Below are positions 14,325 through 23,810 of a stretch of 62,861 bases of DNA, piece after piece. A program made the translations under genes and the position numbers. The DNA is from UKL13-2 sp947085425. Lineage in GTDB: Bacteria > Pseudomonadota > Gammaproteobacteria > Burkholderiales > Usitatibacteraceae. The notes under the pieces are model-generated. The model was not told the DNA's origin. It saw only the letters and a list, made by a program, of their open reading frames with translations, and made no database searches. Position 1 is the stretch's first letter; the number at the start of each line of letters is the position of its first letter. Location: assembly GCA_947085425.1 (NCBI GenBank), contig CAMTWK010000009.1, positions 1-62,861 on the forward strand. Direction: 5' to 3'.

Positions 14325-14972
14325 TCAATCAAATAATGCCAACACCGCATCCAATCCAGCGCAGTTGATCGCGTGTGTTGCCTGCGATTGCACCACCGGT
14401 TTGGCGCGATAGGCGATCGAGACACCGGCTTCGGCCATCATTTTTAGATCGTTTGCGCCATCACCAATGGCGATGATTTGGCTGCGAACAAGGCCCAATT
14501 GTTGGGCGGTCGCACGCAGGTGGCGAGCCTTGCCCTCAGCGTCACACAACTCACCTATCACCCGGCCGGTTAATTTGCCGTCGACGATTTCCAATTGATT
14601 GGCAAACGCCGCGTTTAGTCTCAGGCGACTTTTCAGTCGTTCGGTGAAAAACGTGAATCCACCTGAAACCAGCAGGGTATACATTCCCGCTGCGTGCGCG
14701 GCATGGATCAATGTTTCCGCGCCGGGGGACAATTTCAGGCGCTCATCATAAACGCGTTGCAATACGTCTTCATTCAGACCGGCCAATAACCGCACCCGCT
14801 GACGCAGTGACACCGGCCAGTCGATTTCACCACGCATGGCGGCGGCGGTGACTGCGGCGACCTCGGCTTTTTTGCCAACAAAATCAGCGATTTCATCAAT
14901 ACACTCAATGGTGATGAGTGTGGAGTCCATGTCCATGGCGAGCAATCGAAAATCACTGAATTTCGCCGCCAT
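14325..14972 (-). CDS. serB: Phosphoserine phosphatase
   Basis: HAD-superfamily enzyme that removes phosphate from L-phosphoserine in the last step of serine synthesis. From ATG 14972 the protein has 216 residues, the short form without the N-terminal ACT-like domain of E. coli SerB. Motif I is DMDSTLI, motif II LVSGGFTFF, motif III/IV AIGDGANDLKMMAEAG with the conserved GDGxND. The start ATG is one base away from the mfd stop codon, so the two are translationally linked. The frame is open further upstream into mfd, but that part is not SerB-like. Confidence 0.93.
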   Translation of the reverse strand: MAAKFSDFRLLAMDMDSTLITIECIDEIADFVGKKAEVAAVTAAAMRGEIDWPVSLRQRVRLLAGLNEDVLQRVYDERLKLSPGAETLIHAAHAAGMYTLLVSGGFTFFTERLKSRLRLNAAFANQLEIVDGKLTGRVIGELCDAEGKARHLRATAQQLGLVRSQIIAIGDGANDLKMMAEAGVSIAYRAKPVVQSQATHAINCAGLDAVLALFD

Positions 14973-14973
14973 G

Positions 14974-17900
14974 TTATGCCGCCACTTTGCCAATGGACTC
15001 GCCGGGTGACAACTCGCGCAATACCGATTTGATTTCCAGCACCCGATCGTGCAATTTAACCAGTGGTTTATCAATTTTGAGTTTGTCCGGGCCGGCCAAC
15101 TTACAGTGACGTTTTTGCTGCACCAGTTGTATCACCCGCTGCGGGCGTATGGGTGTGTCCTTGCCAAATTGAATACTGATCGACACCGCACTGGCGTCAA
15201 TTTTGATCAAGTCCAATGGCTTGCCGAGGATGCGCAAATCGTGGCTGTTGATCAGCGTGGCGGCCGCTTCCGGCAGGGCACCAAAACGATCAACCAATTC
15301 TTCCTTTAATTCTGACAGGCCATCACTGCTGTCGCAATTGGCGAGGCGTTTGTAAATGACCAACCGCTCGTGCACGTCGCCACAATAGGTTTCCGGCAGC
15401 AGTGCCGGTGAGTGCAGATTGATTTCGGTGGAAACATTGAGCGGTTTGGACAGGTCGGGTTCTTTGCCGGCTTTTAACGATTTGACGGCGTGGTTGAGCA
15501 TGTCGGTGTAGAGCGTAAAACCGATGTCTTGTATACCGCCGGATTGCGAGTCACCCAATACCTCGCCGGCACCGCGAATTTCCAGATCGTGCATCGCCAA
15601 ATAAAATCCGGCACCCAAATCTTCCATCGCCTGAATGGCCTCCAGACGGCGCTTGGCATTGATGTTGAGCGCGCCTTCCGGTGGCGTCAACAAGTAGGCG
15701 TAAGCCTGATGGTGAGAACGACCGACGCGCCCGCGTAGTTGGTGCAACTGCGCCAGACCAAATTTGTCGGCGCGATGAATCAGAATAGTGTTGGCGGTCG
15801 GCACATCAATGCCGGTTTCGATAATGGTGGAACACAGCAACACGTTGGCCTTCTGGTGATAAAAGTCACGCATCACCCGTTCGAGCTCACGTTCCGGCAA
15901 CTGGCCGTGGGCAATGGCGATGCGCGCTTCCGGAACCAGCCGCTCCAGCCGTTCCAGCTGGTTTTGAATGGTTTCGACTTCGTTGTAAAGATAATAAATC
16001 TGGCCGCCGCGTTTTAATTCGCGCATGATGCCTTCGCGAATGGTGCCGTCTGAGATCGGGTGAACAAAGGTCTTAATGGCCAGACGTCGCTGCGGAGCGG
16101 TGGCAATAACGGAAAAATCACGCAGGCCTTCGAGTGACATGGCGAGGGTGCGCGGGATGGGGGTGGCGGTCAGGGTCAACACATCCACTTCCGAACGCAA
16201 GGCCTTGAGCACTTCCTTTTGGCGCACGCCAAAACGATGCTCTTCGTCGATGATCACCAGTCCCAAATTTTTGAAGACGATGTCTTTTTGAATGAGCTTG
16301 TGGGTGCCGATGGCAATATCAACGGTGCCATCCGCCAAACCTTTCATCGCAACATTGGTTTCTTTGCTGGTGCGAAAGCGCGAAAACTCGGCGAGTTTCA
16401 CCGGCCAATCGGCGAATCGATCGGAAAAATTTTGAAAATGTTGTTCGGCCAACAGCGTGGTGGGGACCAGAATGGCCACCTGTTTGCCGGCGTTGACGGC
16501 GATAAACGCGGCGCGTAACGCCACTTCGGTTTTGCCAAAACCCACGTCGCCACAGACCAGGCGATCCATGGGCTGAGCCGACATCATATCCGCCATCACC
16601 GCTTGAATAGCCGACATTTGATCGGGCGTTTCTTCGAATGGAAAGGTTGCCGAAAACGCATCAAATTCGTTTAGCCGCATTGGGAACGAAAACCCCTGAC
16701 GGGCGGCGCGACGGGCATACAGATTGAGTAATTCGGCGGCCGTGTCACGAATCTGCTCGGCAGCCTTGCGTTTGGCTTTTTCCCATTGTCCCGAACCAAG
16801 CCGGTGCAGTGGCGCGTTATCCGGATTGGCGCCGGTGTAACGTGAGATCGCGGACAACTGCGAAACCGGCACAAACAATTTGTCACTGCCGTCGTAATGC
16901 AACTCCAGAAATTCAGTCGAGCCTTCGCCCAGATCCATCGATATCAGGCCCATGTAACGGCCGATGCCGTGTTGTTCATGCACCACCGGATCACCGATCT
17001 TGACCTCGGCCAAATCACGCAACATGCCCTCGGCGTTGCTGCGCGCGCGTTTGCCATCCGCGCGCCGGCGCGATTGTTTGACTTCACTGGCGTACAGTTC
17101 GTTTTCGGTGACGATGGCGAGTTTGTCGTTGACACTGATAAAGCCGCGCTGGACAGGTGCCACAACGATTTGCAAACTCTTGATCTGCTGCGCGCTTTCA
17201 GTCAAAACAGTCTGAAAATCCCCGCCAGTTGTCGCGTCTAAATTGTTGTCTTTAAAGAATGAAATGATGGTTTCGCGACGGCCAAGACTTTCTGCGGCCA
17301 CCAAAACACGGCCGTCAAACTGACTTACCAATTGTTTGATCCGCGCCAGCGGATCAGCGGCCCTGCGATCTACATCAATTGCCGGCAGCGGCAAAAGTGG
17401 CGCGGTGATTTGATTGTCACCCAGGCGTTCGAAGCGTCCGATGCCGGCAAACAATTCGTCGGTCGGCAAAAATACATCCACCGGTGGCAACAGTGGATGA
17501 TCTTTGTCGCCCCGCATCAGGTCGTATCGTGATTTCACATCCCGCCAAAAACTATTGGCGATGTCTTCGACGGTGCCATGCAAATAAACCCTTGTATCGG
17601 CGGGAAGATAGTCGAACACCGAGGCTGTTGCGGCGAAAAACAACGGCAGGAAATATTCGATGCCGTTGGGTGCGAGGCCGCTTGACACATCTTTGTACAT
17701 GCGCGACTTGGCAGGGTCGCCTTCGAAGCGGTCACGAAACTGTTCGCGAAACATGTGCTGACCGGTTTTATCGAGCGGAAATTCGCGTGCCGGTAACAGA
17801 CGAATTTCGTTCACCGGATAAATGCTACGTTGGGTATCAATGTCAAAGGTACGGATGGCATCAATTTCGTCACCGAACATATCTATCCGGTACGGTACCG

Positions 17901-18387
17901 TTGCGCCCATCGGAAACAAATCAATCAAGCCACCACGAATTGCGTATTCACCCGGTGCCATCACTTGTTTGACAGCGGCATAACCGGCAAACACCAAATC
18001 GGCGCGAAAACGCTCCAAATCAAGTTTGGTTTTGACGCGCAGGAAAAATGCCCGTCCGGCCAGATACTCACGCGGTGCCAGCCGTGTCATGGCGGTGGTG
18101 ACGGGCACAATGCCAATATCAAAGTCACTGTTGGCAAATTGAAACAATGTTGCCAGTCGTTCGGATACCAGATCCGGGTGCGGCGAAAATCGGTCGTAGG
18201 CGAGTGTTTCCCAATCCGGCAGGCGGCAAACTCGTGCGGTCGGATTGAACCAGCTGATTTCAATCGCCAATCGTTCGGCATCGGCGGCATGCGCGCACAA
18301 AACCAAAATTGGCGATGTGGGCACGGACGGCACGGCGCGCGACAGTAACAGCGCATCGGCCGAACCAATAAATCCGGGTGCCGTCAT
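14974..18387 (-). CDS. mfd: Transcription-repair coupling factor Mfd
   Basis: DNA translocase that removes stalled RNA polymerase and recruits UvrA for strand-specific repair. Full length at 1137 residues. N-terminal UvrB-like part (about 1-340), RNA polymerase-interaction (CarD-like) domain around GDPVVHEQHGIGRYMGL, superfamily 2 helicase motor with Walker A CGDVGFGKTEVALRAAF, DEEH box VIIDEEHRFGVRQKE, motif VI QLRGRVGRSHHQAYAYLL, and the C-terminal TRCF domain. The start overlaps the stop of the upstream kinase gene in ATGA, and serB follows immediately. Confidence 0.97.
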   Translation of the reverse strand: MTAPGFIGSADALLLSRAVPSVPTSPILVLCAHAADAERLAIEISWFNPTARVCRLPDWETLAYDRFSPHPDLVSERLATLFQFANSDFDIGIVPVTTAMTRLAPREYLAGRAFFLRVKTKLDLERFRADLVFAGYAAVKQVMAPGEYAIRGGLIDLFPMGATVPYRIDMFGDEIDAIRTFDIDTQRSIYPVNEIRLLPAREFPLDKTGQHMFREQFRDRFEGDPAKSRMYKDVSSGLAPNGIEYFLPLFFAATASVFDYLPADTRVYLHGTVEDIANSFWRDVKSRYDLMRGDKDHPLLPPVDVFLPTDELFAGIGRFERLGDNQITAPLLPLPAIDVDRRAADPLARIKQLVSQFDGRVLVAAESLGRRETIISFFKDNNLDATTGGDFQTVLTESAQQIKSLQIVVAPVQRGFISVNDKLAIVTENELYASEVKQSRRRADGKRARSNAEGMLRDLAEVKIGDPVVHEQHGIGRYMGLISMDLGEGSTEFLELHYDGSDKLFVPVSQLSAISRYTGANPDNAPLHRLGSGQWEKAKRKAAEQIRDTAAELLNLYARRAARQGFSFPMRLNEFDAFSATFPFEETPDQMSAIQAVMADMMSAQPMDRLVCGDVGFGKTEVALRAAFIAVNAGKQVAILVPTTLLAEQHFQNFSDRFADWPVKLAEFSRFRTSKETNVAMKGLADGTVDIAIGTHKLIQKDIVFKNLGLVIIDEEHRFGVRQKEVLKALRSEVDVLTLTATPIPRTLAMSLEGLRDFSVIATAPQRRLAIKTFVHPISDGTIREGIMRELKRGGQIYYLYNEVETIQNQLERLERLVPEARIAIAHGQLPERELERVMRDFYHQKANVLLCSTIIETGIDVPTANTILIHRADKFGLAQLHQLRGRVGRSHHQAYAYLLTPPEGALNINAKRRLEAIQAMEDLGAGFYLAMHDLEIRGAGEVLGDSQSGGIQDIGFTLYTDMLNHAVKSLKAGKEPDLSKPLNVSTEINLHSPALLPETYCGDVHERLVIYKRLANCDSSDGLSELKEELVDRFGALPEAAATLINSHDLRILGKPLDLIKIDASAVSISIQFGKDTPIRPQRVIQLVQQKRHCKLAGPDKLKIDKPLVKLHDRVLEIKSVLRELSPGESIGKVAA

Positions 18388-19730
18388 GTCGACGAATTCA
18401 GCAACGTGGCACGCAGTGCTTCAATTACCGCTGCGGCCGTCTGGAACCGGTCAATTGGCGCTTTGGCGAGCATTTGATCGATTACCGGTTGCAGATGCCG
18501 GACACGTAATGGCAGCAGTGGAATTTCGTCATGCATATGTCGAAAAATAATTTGCGCCGGTGTGTCGCCGGGAAACGGCACGACCCGGGTCAGCAACTCG
18601 AAAAAAATAATCCCCGCCGAATAGATGTCGGTGGTGGCAGCGATCGGCATGCCCGCGCCCTGCTCGGGGCTCGAGTAGATGGGGGTGCCGAGAATCGACA
18701 ACTCGTTGCCAATTTTTATGCGCGGCACGGTTGCGGTCACCAGTTGTCCAAACGGGGTGGCGATATCAAAATCAATCAGCACCAGGCGCCCGTCGGCGTG
18801 AAAAAATATGCTTTCCGGTTTGAGGTCCGCATGCGCCAATTCACCGGTGTGTAATGACTCGAGCGCCTTAAGCAAGTCAACCATGATGACCACAACCTGA
18901 TCTGTCGGCAGTGGTGTTTTCATGCGCTGTCGCAAATCGCCGTGCGACAAATATTCCATGACTTCAAAGAAAAACGCGCCGCCAATGCCGCTGTCAATGG
19001 TGCGCACGATGGACGGATCGGATTGATTTGCAAATAGGGTGCGTCGCGCCCGAACCGCGTTCATGGCAACCATGTTGTGGACGGGTGATGCAGTCAAAAT
19101 TTTAATGACGACCGCCAACCCGGTTTTGACCTGATCGGCCAAAAAAACTTGTGCCAATGGTCCGCTCGAAAGACACTTAACCATTCGGTATCCATCTATT
19201 TCCACCGAACACTGCCCACCTTCGTGTGAAAAAACGAACTCGCCGTAGTATGAATCCGCATCCTGCTGAACAGCCGGTGTGCGTGCAACCGGATCGGCCG
19301 GAGTTTGTGTCCGGGTGAGCGCACGATCAATGGCATCAAACAACCGTGCCGATGACAGCGCGCTTTTACGCAACACTGCAAATGCGCCGGCCGCAATGAG
19401 TTCTGCGCGCAAAGCCATCAGTTCGCCGGATACCAATAATATGATGGGAGAGCAGTGTTCCCGTTCACCAAGCCTTTTGAGTGCATCCATGGCTTCGGTT
19501 GTGGTGCCTAGCCCGCCCAGAATGATCACATCACCATGTGTGCCAAATAAAAATCCGGCACTGCGCATGGTTTGTGAATAAGGGTCAATGTCTTCGATGA
19601 TGGATTCGGCATAAACCGAGGAGATGAGTGTCGCCAGCAACACGCGCAATCCTGCCGAACCATCGATGACGGATATTCGTGGCGCGGACGTTTTTGCCGC
19701 GACCATATTGATATCTTCAGCAGGCGTCAT
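18384..19730 (-). CDS. Degenerate receiver fused to Ser/Thr protein kinase
   Basis: 448 residues. Residues about 15-138 look like a response-regulator receiver, but the acidic pair is reduced (VIDGS) and the phospho-acceptor Asp is absent (VIILGGLGTT); K122 is kept. Residues about 178-440 form a Hanks-type kinase: lysine K210 (VVIKIL), catalytic loop HADLKPES (H300, D302, K304) with Ser where the usual metal-binding Asn stands, DFD (320-322) in place of DFG, and GTPIYSSPEQ. The glycine loop is poor (LSSGPLAQVF). It may be weakly active or a pseudokinase. ATGA overlap with mfd and a 29-bp gap from the fumarase gene imply co-transcription. The biological target is unknown. Confidence 0.82.
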   Translation of the reverse strand: MTPAEDINMVAAKTSAPRISVIDGSAGLRVLLATLISSVYAESIIEDIDPYSQTMRSAGFLFGTHGDVIILGGLGTTTEAMDALKRLGEREHCSPIILLVSGELMALRAELIAAGAFAVLRKSALSSARLFDAIDRALTRTQTPADPVARTPAVQQDADSYYGEFVFSHEGGQCSVEIDGYRMVKCLSSGPLAQVFLADQVKTGLAVVIKILTASPVHNMVAMNAVRARRTLFANQSDPSIVRTIDSGIGGAFFFEVMEYLSHGDLRQRMKTPLPTDQVVVIMVDLLKALESLHTGELAHADLKPESIFFHADGRLVLIDFDIATPFGQLVTATVPRIKIGNELSILGTPIYSSPEQGAGMPIAATTDIYSAGIIFFELLTRVVPFPGDTPAQIIFRHMHDEIPLLPLRVRHLQPVIDQMLAKAPIDRFQTAAAVIEALRATLLNSST

Positions 19731-19759
19731 GACCGTTCATGAATGGCGTGTCAACATGA

Positions 19760-21292
19760 CTAACGAACAACAACCGGAATATTGCCAATCGTTCCTGCGG
19801 TGGCGATTTTGCCGCGCCATTCCTGTGGGCCGGTACGATGTACGGCATTACCCGTCGAGTCAACGGCAACAATCACCGGCATGTCTTCAACATCAAATTC
19901 GTAAATGGCTTCCATGCCCAAATCTTCAAACGCCACCAAGCGGGAAGCCTTGATCGCCTTGGAAACCAGGTAGGCGGCACCGCCGACTGCAATGAAGTAA
20001 GTGGCACCGATTTTCTTGATGTTGTCGATGGTTGCGGTGCCGCGTTCGGATTTGCCGATCATACCGATCAGACCGGTTTTTTCGAGCATATCGGCGGTGA
20101 ATTTATCCATGCGTGACGCTGTCGTTGGACCGGCCGGACCGACCACTTCGTCGCGCACCGGACTGACAGGGCCAACGTAATAAATTATGCGATTGGTGAA
20201 ATCTGCCGGCAGTTTTTCGCCCTTGTGGATCATGTCCGTGAGTCGGCGATGGGCGGCGTCGCGCCCGGTAAGAATTTTTCCGGATAACAAAACCCGGTCG
20301 CCGGATTTAAGTTTGCCGAGTTCTTGTTTGCTGATGCCATTAATATTGACCCGCTTGGAAGTGGACAAATCCATGGTTAATTTGGGCCAATCATCCAACG
20401 AGGGCGGAGTCAGCACCGCCGGACCGCTACCGTCCAGCGTAAAGTGAATGTGGCGGGTGGCTGCGCAATTGGGCAGCAAGGCGATCGGTTTGGAAGCGGC
20501 ATGGGTTGGATAGTCGGTGACCTTCACATCCAACACGGTGGCAAGTCCGCCGAGTCCCTGTGCGCCAATGCCAAGCGCGTTGACCTTGTCAAATAATTCC
20601 AGCCGCAGTTCTTCGGCACGGCTCGCCGGGCCGCGTGCCTGTAGCTCGTGAATGTTCATCGGCTCCATCATCGCCCACTTGGCCATCAACATGGCCTTTT
20701 CCGGCGAGCCACCAATGCCGATCGACAATATTCCCGGCGGGCACCAATCGGCGCCCATGGTCGGCAACATCGACAATACCCAATCCACCACATTGTCATT
20801 GGGTAACAACATCGCGAACTTGGATTTGTTCTCCGAGCCCCCCCCTTTGGCGGCGACGATCACTTCCACCTTGTCACCCGGCACCAACTCAACATGGGTC
20901 ACCCCCGGCGTGTTGTCCATGGTGTTTTTGCGTTTGCCGTCCGGATCAACCAGCATGGAGCCGCGTAACGGATTGTCTTTGTCCGTGTAAGCGCGGCGCA
21001 CCCCTTCGTTGACCATTTGTTCAAGGGATAATCTGGTGTCCCAGCGCACGTCCATGCCGACGCGGATAAAGGCAATACAAATACCCGTGTCCTGACAAAT
21101 CGGCCGGTGGCCTTCAGCCGCCATGCGTGAATTGATGAGGATTTGCGCCATGGCATCCTTGGCCGCGGGTGAGGCCTCATTCAGGTAGGCTTCATGCAAG
21201 GCCTTGATGTAGTCCACCGGATGGTAGTAGCTGATAAATTGAAACGCGTCGGCTACCGAGCTGATGAAATCTTCCTGATTGATGGTGGTCAT
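19760..21292 (-). CDS. Class I fumarate hydratase
   Basis: Oxygen-sensitive [4Fe-4S] enzyme that interconverts fumarate and malate in the citric acid cycle. The 510-residue protein joins the alpha (about 1-290) and beta (about 325-505) domains seen in FumA/FumB. Three cluster cysteines are C66 (RPICQDTGIC), C184 (ADWCPPGILS) and C276 (LLPNCAATRHIHF). The beta half contains KSGDRVLLSGKILTGRDAAH and AVGGAAYLVSKAIKAS. It is 15 bp after the UPF0114 gene and 30 bp before the kinase gene on the same strand. Confidence 0.93.
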   Translation of the reverse strand: MTTINQEDFISSVADAFQFISYYHPVDYIKALHEAYLNEASPAAKDAMAQILINSRMAAEGHRPICQDTGICIAFIRVGMDVRWDTRLSLEQMVNEGVRRAYTDKDNPLRGSMLVDPDGKRKNTMDNTPGVTHVELVPGDKVEVIVAAKGGGSENKSKFAMLLPNDNVVDWVLSMLPTMGADWCPPGILSIGIGGSPEKAMLMAKWAMMEPMNIHELQARGPASRAEELRLELFDKVNALGIGAQGLGGLATVLDVKVTDYPTHAASKPIALLPNCAATRHIHFTLDGSGPAVLTPPSLDDWPKLTMDLSTSKRVNINGISKQELGKLKSGDRVLLSGKILTGRDAAHRRLTDMIHKGEKLPADFTNRIIYYVGPVSPVRDEVVGPAGPTTASRMDKFTADMLEKTGLIGMIGKSERGTATIDNIKKIGATYFIAVGGAAYLVSKAIKASRLVAFEDLGMEAIYEFDVEDMPVIVAVDSTGNAVHRTGPQEWRGKIATAGTIGNIPVVVR

Positions 21293-21306
21293 GGCAAACG
21301 CTCCAG

Positions 21307-21987
21307 TTAGTGTTGGGCTGCTTTTTTGCCTGGCGGGATAAGAATACGATCACAAGCGGCAATGGCCATGGCGGAAAACAAAAACGCCATGTGAATCAGG
21401 GTTTGCCACATCAATACCTTCTCGTCGTATTTATCCGCGCTGATAAATGTCTTCAGCAGATGAATCGAAGAAATACCGATGATGGCCGTTGCCAGCTTGA
21501 CCTTCAACACCGAGGCGTTAACGTGTGACAGCCATTCGGGCTGATCGGGATGGCCGTGAATGCCGAGCCGCGATACAAAGGTTTCGTAGCCGCCAATAAT
21601 GACCATGATCAGCAAATTCGAGATCATGACCACATCAATCAATGCCAGCACCACCAGCATGATGACGGTTTCATTGAGTTTGGGTGCGGCAAACATGGCG
21701 TTGCCGGCTGCATCGAGAATCGGCTTGTTGAGCGCGTCCAGCATGGGCGCGGCTTTATAACCAACCGATTCAATTAACTGTCGGAGCGCGTCTTGGTTGC
21801 CAAAAATAGCTTCCACCAGATGCACCAGCTCGACCCAAAAATGAAAAACGTAGACGGCCTGGGCAGCAATCAAACCAATGTAGAGCGGCATTTGTAACCA
21901 GCGGCTCCAAAAAATGAAATTGGAGAGGCCGCCAAGTGCGACAGAACGGGTGCGTGGTGCAGTTGAAACAGAATTTGTATTGGACAT
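21307..21987 (-). CDS. UPF0114 (YqhA-like) inner membrane protein
   Basis: A 226-residue membrane protein with four likely transmembrane helices: about 22-50 (FIFWSRWLQMPLYIGLIAAQ), 108-135 (IMLVVLALIDVVMISNLLIM), 165-185 (LATAIIGISSIHLLKTFI) and 195-215 (TLIHMAFLFSAMAIAACDRI). GGYETFVSRL and the DKYDEKVLMWQ segment are typical of the family. It is longer than E. coli YqhA (164) because of an insert of about 45 residues after helix 1. ATG 21987 gives the standard start; the longer open frame runs into a terminator. Function unknown; it heads the fumarase-kinase-mfd-serB series. Confidence 0.85.
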   Translation of the reverse strand: MSNTNSVSTAPRTRSVALGGLSNFIFWSRWLQMPLYIGLIAAQAVYVFHFWVELVHLVEAIFGNQDALRQLIESVGYKAAPMLDALNKPILDAAGNAMFAAPKLNETVIMLVVLALIDVVMISNLLIMVIIGGYETFVSRLGIHGHPDQPEWLSHVNASVLKVKLATAIIGISSIHLLKTFISADKYDEKVLMWQTLIHMAFLFSAMAIAACDRILIPPGKKAAQH

Positions 21988-21990
21988 AAA

Positions 21991-22024
21991 AATAGTAAAA
22001 CCCGGCAAATAGAAAATTGCCGGG
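21991..22024 (-). terminator. Intrinsic terminator after the acyl-CoA ligase gene
   Basis: On the minus strand CCCGGCAA (22024-22017) pairs perfectly with TTGCCGGG (22008-22001) around an 8-nt loop, followed by TTTTACTATTTT. It lies between the ligase stop and the UPF0114 start and separates the two transcription units. Confidence 0.85.
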
Positions 22025-22097
22025 AAAATGGAATGGTTCGCCTGGTTGCAGGGCAAAATTTGTTTCGGATTTTGGTCGAACGGTGAAACGATGTTTT

Positions 22098-23735
22098 TCA
22101 GGCCGATTGTTCGTGTGCCATGGCTGGCACGATCTCCCGACGCAGAATTTTACCATTCTTGGTGCGCGGGAAGTCCCGCGCGAGGTATATACGCTTTGGC
22201 CTTTTGTATGCGGCAAGCTGAGTTTCGCTCCAACTTAATAGTTCGTTGGCAGTTGTTGTCTGGCCGGGCTGCAATATGACATACGCCACCACGATCAATT
22301 TATCCTGACCAATGACCTCGCCGACGCAGGCGCAATCAGCTACCGCGGGATGCGACTTCAGCACCCGCTCGACTTCGTATGGCGATACCCGATAACCAAA
22401 ACTTTTGATAATGTCGTCCTTGCGACCCAAAAACCACCAATAACCATCCTCATCGATGCGCGCGTGATCGCCGGTAAAAAAGTAGCCGTCGCGTTTATGC
22501 ATGGCGGTTTCTGCCGGCATTTGCCAGTAACTCAGAAATAATCCGGGATCCGTCTCTGGAATAACAATCATGCCCTCCTCGCCCGGTGGGGTCGGCTGCA
22601 AGGTTTCCGGATCGATTAGTTTTATGGCGTGTCCGGGTTGCGGAAAACCGGCGGACCCGGCGCGGATCGGCCGATGGATGGATTGCGACAAATAATACGA
22701 AAACTCGCTCATGCCCACGGCTTCATAGATATCCATGCCAAAACGGGTGCGCCATTCACTCAACATATCGTCGGAAAGGTGTTCGCCGGCACTCATGCAA
22801 AACCGCAGCGACGGCACGTCCGCCTTGCCAATTGCGGTTTTTTGCACGATTTGCCGGTAAATAGTTGGCACGCCGATAAAGATGGTCGCGCGGTGTTTGG
22901 CAATGAGGCGCGGCCATAACAGCGCGTCGTTTTTGCCTTCGTGAACAATCACGGTTTTACCGCGATAGAGCGGGTCCATCAGGCCGGATCCCAGCACGTA
23001 GGTCCAGTTGAATTTCCCGGAATGCACGATGCGATCAACCTGATTGTCGTCAAAACTGAACCAGTAATGTGCCGCCGGCGCGCGCCCGATCAAGGCGCGG
23101 TGCGCATGCAACACGCCTTTGGGGTAGCCGGTGGTGCCGCTGGTGTAAACAAGATAGGCCGGGTCGTTGGCGCGGGTGGCGTGGGGAGCAGAAAAGCTGG
23201 TCACGCCATTCAGTGCGGTTTTCAGATCCATTACAGAGACCCCGTCCATAACGGTCGCCCGTCCTTCGCCGGTAGTCAGCACCAATTCAACCTGACCGCG
23301 ATCCGTCATGGTCTCGGCTACCTGCGACCAGCTCGCTTTGTCCAGTACCAATACTTTTGCGCCGGAATCTTTGATCAGGTAAATCACTTCTTCCGGCGTG
23401 AGCAATGTTGAAGTGGGCACGGCAATGGCGCCAACCTTCATCGTGCCAAAAAAAGCGATCGGATATTCAAGACTATTTGGCAGCCGCACCAGCACCCTGT
23501 CGGACGGCACCACGCCGTGTTTTCGCAACACCTGTGCAAATTGATTGCTGCGGGTCGACAATTGGCGATAAGTGGCGGTGGTGGTGCCGCTGGCATCGTT
23601 TTCAACAATCATTGCCGTGCGATCGGCCACCTCCGTCGCCAAATGATCGTCGGTACAGGCCGAGCCGATGTTCAAGAATTCCGGGACTTGCCAATTCCAA
23701 GTCTCAAATGGCGGAAAAACAATGTTAGCGTTCAT
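22098..23735 (-). CDS. Acyl-CoA synthetase (benzoate/medium-chain type)
   Basis: ANL-superfamily enzyme that activates a carboxylic acid to its CoA thioester through an acyl-adenylate. The 545-residue protein has the P-loop YTSGTTGYPKG, the A5 region EAVGMSEFSYYLS, the hinge GRKDDIIKSFGYRVSP and the catalytic lysine in PRTKNGKILRR near the end. The pattern is closest to benzoate-CoA ligase-like and medium-chain acyl-CoA ligases; the substrate cannot be fixed. It is 75 bp downstream of the CitE-like gene on the same strand, which suggests that ligase and lyase act on the same CoA pathway. Confidence 0.85.
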   Translation of the reverse strand: MNANIVFPPFETWNWQVPEFLNIGSACTDDHLATEVADRTAMIVENDASGTTTATYRQLSTRSNQFAQVLRKHGVVPSDRVLVRLPNSLEYPIAFFGTMKVGAIAVPTSTLLTPEEVIYLIKDSGAKVLVLDKASWSQVAETMTDRGQVELVLTTGEGRATVMDGVSVMDLKTALNGVTSFSAPHATRANDPAYLVYTSGTTGYPKGVLHAHRALIGRAPAAHYWFSFDDNQVDRIVHSGKFNWTYVLGSGLMDPLYRGKTVIVHEGKNDALLWPRLIAKHRATIFIGVPTIYRQIVQKTAIGKADVPSLRFCMSAGEHLSDDMLSEWRTRFGMDIYEAVGMSEFSYYLSQSIHRPIRAGSAGFPQPGHAIKLIDPETLQPTPPGEEGMIVIPETDPGLFLSYWQMPAETAMHKRDGYFFTGDHARIDEDGYWWFLGRKDDIIKSFGYRVSPYEVERVLKSHPAVADCACVGEVIGQDKLIVVAYVILQPGQTTTANELLSWSETQLAAYKRPKRIYLARDFPRTKNGKILRREIVPAMAHEQSA

Positions 23736-23810
23736 AGGTTACTTTGTGGGAGCGGCGGGCGTGGTAATGAACAAGCATGACGGTGTGATGCCGGTCGACG
23801 TTGGTTGACG

